Assembly (NCBI GenBank): GCA_964516925.1
Contig: CAZEXL010000002.1
Coordinates: 81,573-145,572 of the forward strand
DNA: 64,000 nt
From: CAG-552 sp964516925
GTDB taxonomy: Bacteria > Bacillota > Clostridia > Christensenellales > Pumilibacteraceae
Direction: 5' to 3'
The translations under genes and the position numbers were made by a program. Each line of letters starts with the position of its first letter. The first letter of the stretch is position 1. A model generated the notes under the pieces. That model saw only the letters and a program-made list of their open reading frames with translations, did not search any database and was not told where the DNA came from. Below, in pieces: positions 61,348-64,000 of this stretch.

Positions 61348-62373
61348 TTAATCATTATTTTCGTCGTTATTTTCTTTTTCCAGCGAATTTATCGCCTTGC
61401 CTATGCAATCGAGAACGGATATTACCTTTGAGTAGTCCATTCGCATAGGTCCGATTACGCCGGCGCTTCCGATTCCCGCGCCGCCCAAATCGTACGAAGC
61501 GGTTACTATGGCACATTCGGGAACTCCGCTTACCTCGTCGCCCCCGATCTTTACGTTAAGATCCATGCTGCCGCTTTTTAGAATCGGGTACAGCTGCTCT
61601 TTGCTGTCGAGCACCTGAAGCATCGCACGAGCTTTTTCCAAATTGCTGAATTCGGGGTGCTGTAGAATTTTGCTGGAGCCTTCGATTGCGATATCGGAAT
61701 CGGCAACCTCGTAACTTTTTAGTATTGCTATTATCGCGTCGAAGATTCGTTTGTATTCGCGATGTACTTCTTTTACGATCTTGCCCGACGTTACTTCGGA
61801 TATGCGCTTGCCGGCAAATACCGTGGTGGCGAACTTACCCGCCGAATCGAAGTACTCGTCCTTTAGATCTTCGGACACGTTTGCCGTGGTATCCTTTATT
61901 ACGCTACGGTCGGTGACGATGATAAACAGCGCCATCGTAGGAGTTATTTTGACGATTTTTATATTGTTTATTACATCGTCTTTTATGTCCTCGACATATG
62001 CAACCGAAGTAAGGTTGGTAATTTCGCTTATTACCTTTGCGGTGTTTTTTACCACTTCGTCGATATCTTTGATTTTGTGGTTAAAGTACTTTTTTACCAC
62101 GTTAAGCTCGCTGCGCGACAACTTGCGACGCGGCATAAGCTGATTTACGTACAATCGGTACGCGTCCGCCGTGGGAACTCTGCCCGCCGATACGTGCGGC
62201 TGAGTAAGATAACCCATATCCTCAAGCGAAGCAAGCTCGTTACGAATGGTTGCGCTTGAAAATTCGGGCAAGTAGCGCTCGTGAATTACCGAACTCGATA
62301 TAGGCTCGCAACTGTCGATATAGCTGTCGACCACCGCTTTTAGTATTCGCTCTTTTCTGTCCGATAATGCCAT
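61348..62373 (-). CDS. hrcA: Heat-inducible transcription repressor HrcA
   Basis: The 341-residue product has an N-terminal winged helix (RKERILKAVVDSYIDSCEPISS, ATIRNELASLEDMGYLTQPHVSAGRVPT), the signature for CIRCE-binding HrcA. A GAF-like domain follows, with the C-terminal GVIGPMRMDYSKVISVL. It represses its own operon and needs GroEL activity in known cases. CIRCE-like sites lie upstream. AAGGAG before the ATG. Confidence 0.96.
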   Translation of the reverse strand: MALSDRKERILKAVVDSYIDSCEPISSSVIHERYLPEFSSATIRNELASLEDMGYLTQPHVSAGRVPTADAYRLYVNQLMPRRKLSRSELNVVKKYFNHKIKDIDEVVKNTAKVISEITNLTSVAYVEDIKDDVINNIKIVKITPTMALFIIVTDRSVIKDTTANVSEDLKDEYFDSAGKFATTVFAGKRISEVTSGKIVKEVHREYKRIFDAIIAILKSYEVADSDIAIEGSSKILQHPEFSNLEKARAMLQVLDSKEQLYPILKSGSMDLNVKIGGDEVSGVPECAIVTASYDLGGAGIGSAGVIGPMRMDYSKVISVLDCIGKAINSLEKENNDENND

Positions 62374-62413
62374 AGCTTACTCCTTACGATTTAGCAATCG
62401 TGATTTTGATTTG

Positions 62414-62441
62414 TTAGCACTCAATAACGTACGAGCGTTAG
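62414..62441. promoter_or_regulatory. Imperfect CIRCE half-element
   Basis: The left arm TTAGCACTC (62414-62422) is identical to consensus CIRCE, but the right arm is diverged (GAGCGTTAG) and the spacer is 10 bases, not 9. It overlaps the other element by 4 bases. Confidence 0.55.
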
Positions 62442-62464
62442 CAAACTCAATCCTTGATTGCTAA
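62438..62464. promoter_or_regulatory. CIRCE operator, HrcA binding site
   Basis: TTAGCAAAC-N9-GATTGCTAA, the canonical 27-base layout with three differences from TTAGCACTC-N9-GAGTGCTAA. It overlaps the predicted start of transcription of the hrcA operon (near 62461). Confidence 0.8.
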
Positions 62465-62467
62465 AAT

Positions 62468-62496
62468 AATATAACACCGCTAAAAAAAGTTGTCAA
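62468..62496 (-). promoter_or_regulatory. Promoter of the hrcA-grpE-dnaK-dnaJ operon
   Basis: Minus-strand TTGACA (62496-62491), 17-base spacer, TATATT (62473-62468), followed directly by the CIRCE element. Confidence 0.85.
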
Positions 62497-62532
62497 GCGT
62501 TTTTTAGCAAATTTTTGTAAAAAAATAAAAAA

Positions 62533-62563
62533 ATTTAGCAGTCGTTGTTTTTGACTGCTAAAT
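62533..62563 (-). terminator. Terminator of the BspA-like gene
   Basis: Perfect 11-bp stem ATTTAGCAGTC / GACTGCTAAAT with a 9-base loop, followed on the minus strand by TTTTTTTATTTTT. Confidence 0.92.
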
Positions 62564-62592
62564 CTTTTATACGTAAACAAAAACGTTTTTAC

Positions 62593-64000
62593 TTATTGCT
62601 TGCTCCAAACAAGTATCGTTTTGCCGTCGGTGTCGTAGTGCCAATAGTTGCCGTCTTCTACTGCGCTTTCGCCCTCAAATGGATTGCTTTCGCTGTAATA
62701 ATACTTAGTTGCAGAATAAAGATAGTTGTTAGAACTGCCTATTGTAATTTCATTCCATTCGCTTTCCGTGCCTTTGTAGTATACGCTTGTTAAGCTACTG
62801 CAATAATAGAAAGCACTATTTCCTATTCTTGTTACGCTGTAGGGGATTGTTATGCTTGTTAAACTACTGCAATAATAGAACGCACTATAATAAATTAACT
62901 TCGTGTTTTCGTGTATTGTGCACGACGTAATACTTGCTGACTTTGCTTTTACAAGTACTACGTACGGATTTTCATTATTACCTAGATAATATGCGTTATC
63001 GTATTCATTATAGATTAACTTACTGCATCCATCGAACGCATCTTCTCCTATGCTTGTTACGCTGTCGGGAATCGTTATGCTTGTTAAGCTACTGCATCCA
63101 GAGAACACCCTGTCTCCTATGCTTGTTACGCTAGAAGGGATTGTTACACTTGTTAAGCTGATGCATCCATAGAACACCCTGTCTCCTATGCTTGTTACGC
63201 TGTCGGGAATCGTTATGCTTGTTAAGCTACTGCAATTATAGAACGCTTGATTTCCTATGCTTGTTACGCTAGAAGGTATTGTTATGCTTGTTAAGCTACT
63301 ACATACTTCGAACGCACTACTTCCTATGCTTGTTACGCTATCGGGGACTTCTATGCTTGTTAAACTACTGCATAAATAGAACGCATAATCTCCTATGCTT
63401 GTAAAACCGTATGGGATAACTACGTTTGTTACGCCGCACATCTTATCAATAGTATAAGTATAATATACACCACCAATCGTAAGCTTTAGCGGCAATGTTA
63501 CGGTAGCCTCGCTGCCGATATAGGCAATAAGCTTGTACGTACCACTTTCCTCTATAAACCTGAAGCCATCAGAGGTGTCAATATATGTAAAGCCGTCGTA
63601 ACCATTCCGGTATGTTTTGTTGCTGTCCTTATCTACTAGAACCCTTGCATAGTAAGCTACGTATCCGTATTTGCTACTACCAAGCGTAATAGATAATTCG
63701 CTATTATTTACAACCTGATATAATCTACGGCAACCCCAGAACGCATCGTCCCCTATGCTTGTTACGCTAGAGGGTATTGTTATGCTTGTTAAGCTACTGC
63801 AATAATAGAATGCATAACCTCCTATGCTTGTTACGCTAGAAGGTATTGTTATACTTGTTAATCTACTGCAATTCGAGAAGGCACTACCTCCTATGCTTGT
63901 TACGCTGTCGGGGATTTCTATGCTTATTAAGCTACTGCAATAATAGAACGCATAACCTCCTATGCTTGTTACGCTAGAAGGGATTGTTATGCTTGTTAAG
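62593..64000 (-). CDS. BspA-like leucine-rich-repeat surface protein, C-terminal part
   Basis: The minus frame is open from the right window edge to the stop at 62593 (about 469 residues), so the N-terminus is missing; the TTG at 63495 is only an internal codon. Two LRR blocks with a repeat unit of about 23 residues (SVTSIGxxAFxxCSSLTSITIP) flank a middle region of about 95 residues without repeats (ELSITLGSSKYGYVAYYARVLV). The C-terminus, VYYKGTESEWNEITIGSSNN and NYWHYDTDGKTILVW, is typical of clostridial BspA-like proteins. No LPXTG or membrane anchor is present at the end. Likely secreted or surface-bound, binding host or neighbour-cell ligands. Confidence 0.88.
   Translation of the reverse strand, partial: LTSITIPSSVTSIGGYAFYYCSSLISIEIPDSVTSIGGSAFSNCSRLTSITIPSSVTSIGGYAFYYCSSLTSITIPSSVTSIGDDAFWGCRRLYQVVNNSELSITLGSSKYGYVAYYARVLVDKDSNKTYRNGYDGFTYIDTSDGFRFIEESGTYKLIAYIGSEATVTLPLKLTIGGVYYTYTIDKMCGVTNVVIPYGFTSIGDYAFYLCSSLTSIEVPDSVTSIGSSAFEVCSSLTSITIPSSVTSIGNQAFYNCSSLTSITIPDSVTSIGDRVFYGCISLTSVTIPSSVTSIGDRVFSGCSSLTSITIPDSVTSIGEDAFDGCSKLIYNEYDNAYYLGNNENPYVVLVKAKSASITSCTIHENTKLIYYSAFYYCSSLTSITIPYSVTRIGNSAFYYCSSLTSVYYKGTESEWNEITIGSSNNYLYSATKYYYSESNPFEGESAVEDGNYWHYDTDGKTILVWSKQ

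Noticed and set aside
62800..64000. CRISPR array
   Set aside because: The repeats are in-frame coding LRR units of varying sequence, not uniform repeats with unique spacers.

Overview
The window looks like chromosome from an anaerobic, Gram-positive-lineage (Bacillota/Clostridia-type) bacterium, probably a spore former or the descendant of one. The evidence is gene content and order: an hrcA-grpE-dnaK-dnaJ-prmA-rsmE-mtaB heat-shock operon followed by a HIT gene and rpsU, a single-chain pyruvate:ferredoxin oxidoreductase, a CoA-transferase, a CotF-like coat gene pair, a SipW/TasA-type export locus and a BspA-type leucine-rich-repeat protein. I see no rRNA, tRNA, CRISPR array, transposase or prophage. 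The exact lineage cannot be fixed from this sequence. Layout. 1-4056 (minus): MFS transporter, nth, obgE and a NadD whose frame runs off the left edge, apparently into a YqeK-like HD domain. 4067-5533: divergent DUF3343 and cysteine-desulfurase-like genes around a palindromic promoter region. 5619-10744 (minus): degV, class I aminotransferase, tyrS, yigZ-like, ilvE. 10756-12845: rsmF and a small lipoprotein. 12971-18453 (minus): CoA-transferase, phosphohexomutase, dapF, pyrG. 18509-24134: gatA with a very short gatC-like gene, divergent lgt, then a recX / P1 peptidase / AcpS-NnrD fusion / MTA-SAH nucleosidase operon. 24229-30714: two coat-like genes, a degenerate ABC ATPase, a 1253-residue lipoprotein, and a class III aminotransferase-fold protein that lacks its catalytic lysine. 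30791-40520 (minus): the most striking locus, eight genes in one direction encoding two ER-type (SipW-like) signal peptidases, three related TasA-like proteins, another SipW-type export substrate, a 1155-residue beta-helix protein and a membrane protein with a basic cytoplasmic tail. This reads as a self-contained module for making an extracellular fibre or matrix. 40828-47726: Na/Pi symporter, a CD0519/CD1768-like membrane protein and PFOR. 47730-48180: an interspersed-repeat patch without genes. 48178-54010: YfbR-like nucleotidase, transketolase, a second phosphohexomutase, and a NadE whose glutaminase domain has lost its catalytic residues. 54020-62563: a candidate small RNA, rpsU, and the heat-shock operon with CIRCE-like operators. 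62593-64000 (minus): the C-terminal part of a BspA-like repeat protein. A recurrent regulatory feature is the sigma-A-type promoter TTGNNN-N17/18-TANNNT. In six genes (rsmF, gatC-like, lgt, recX, ABC-like, class III aminotransferase-like) the -10 hexamer is followed by exactly six bases and then the start codon, with no Shine-Dalgarno site. This predicts leaderless mRNAs in a genome whose other genes have ordinary GGAGG-type sites. All start choices, promoters and functions come from reading the sequence by eye. Family names rest on remembered motifs, not on a database search.
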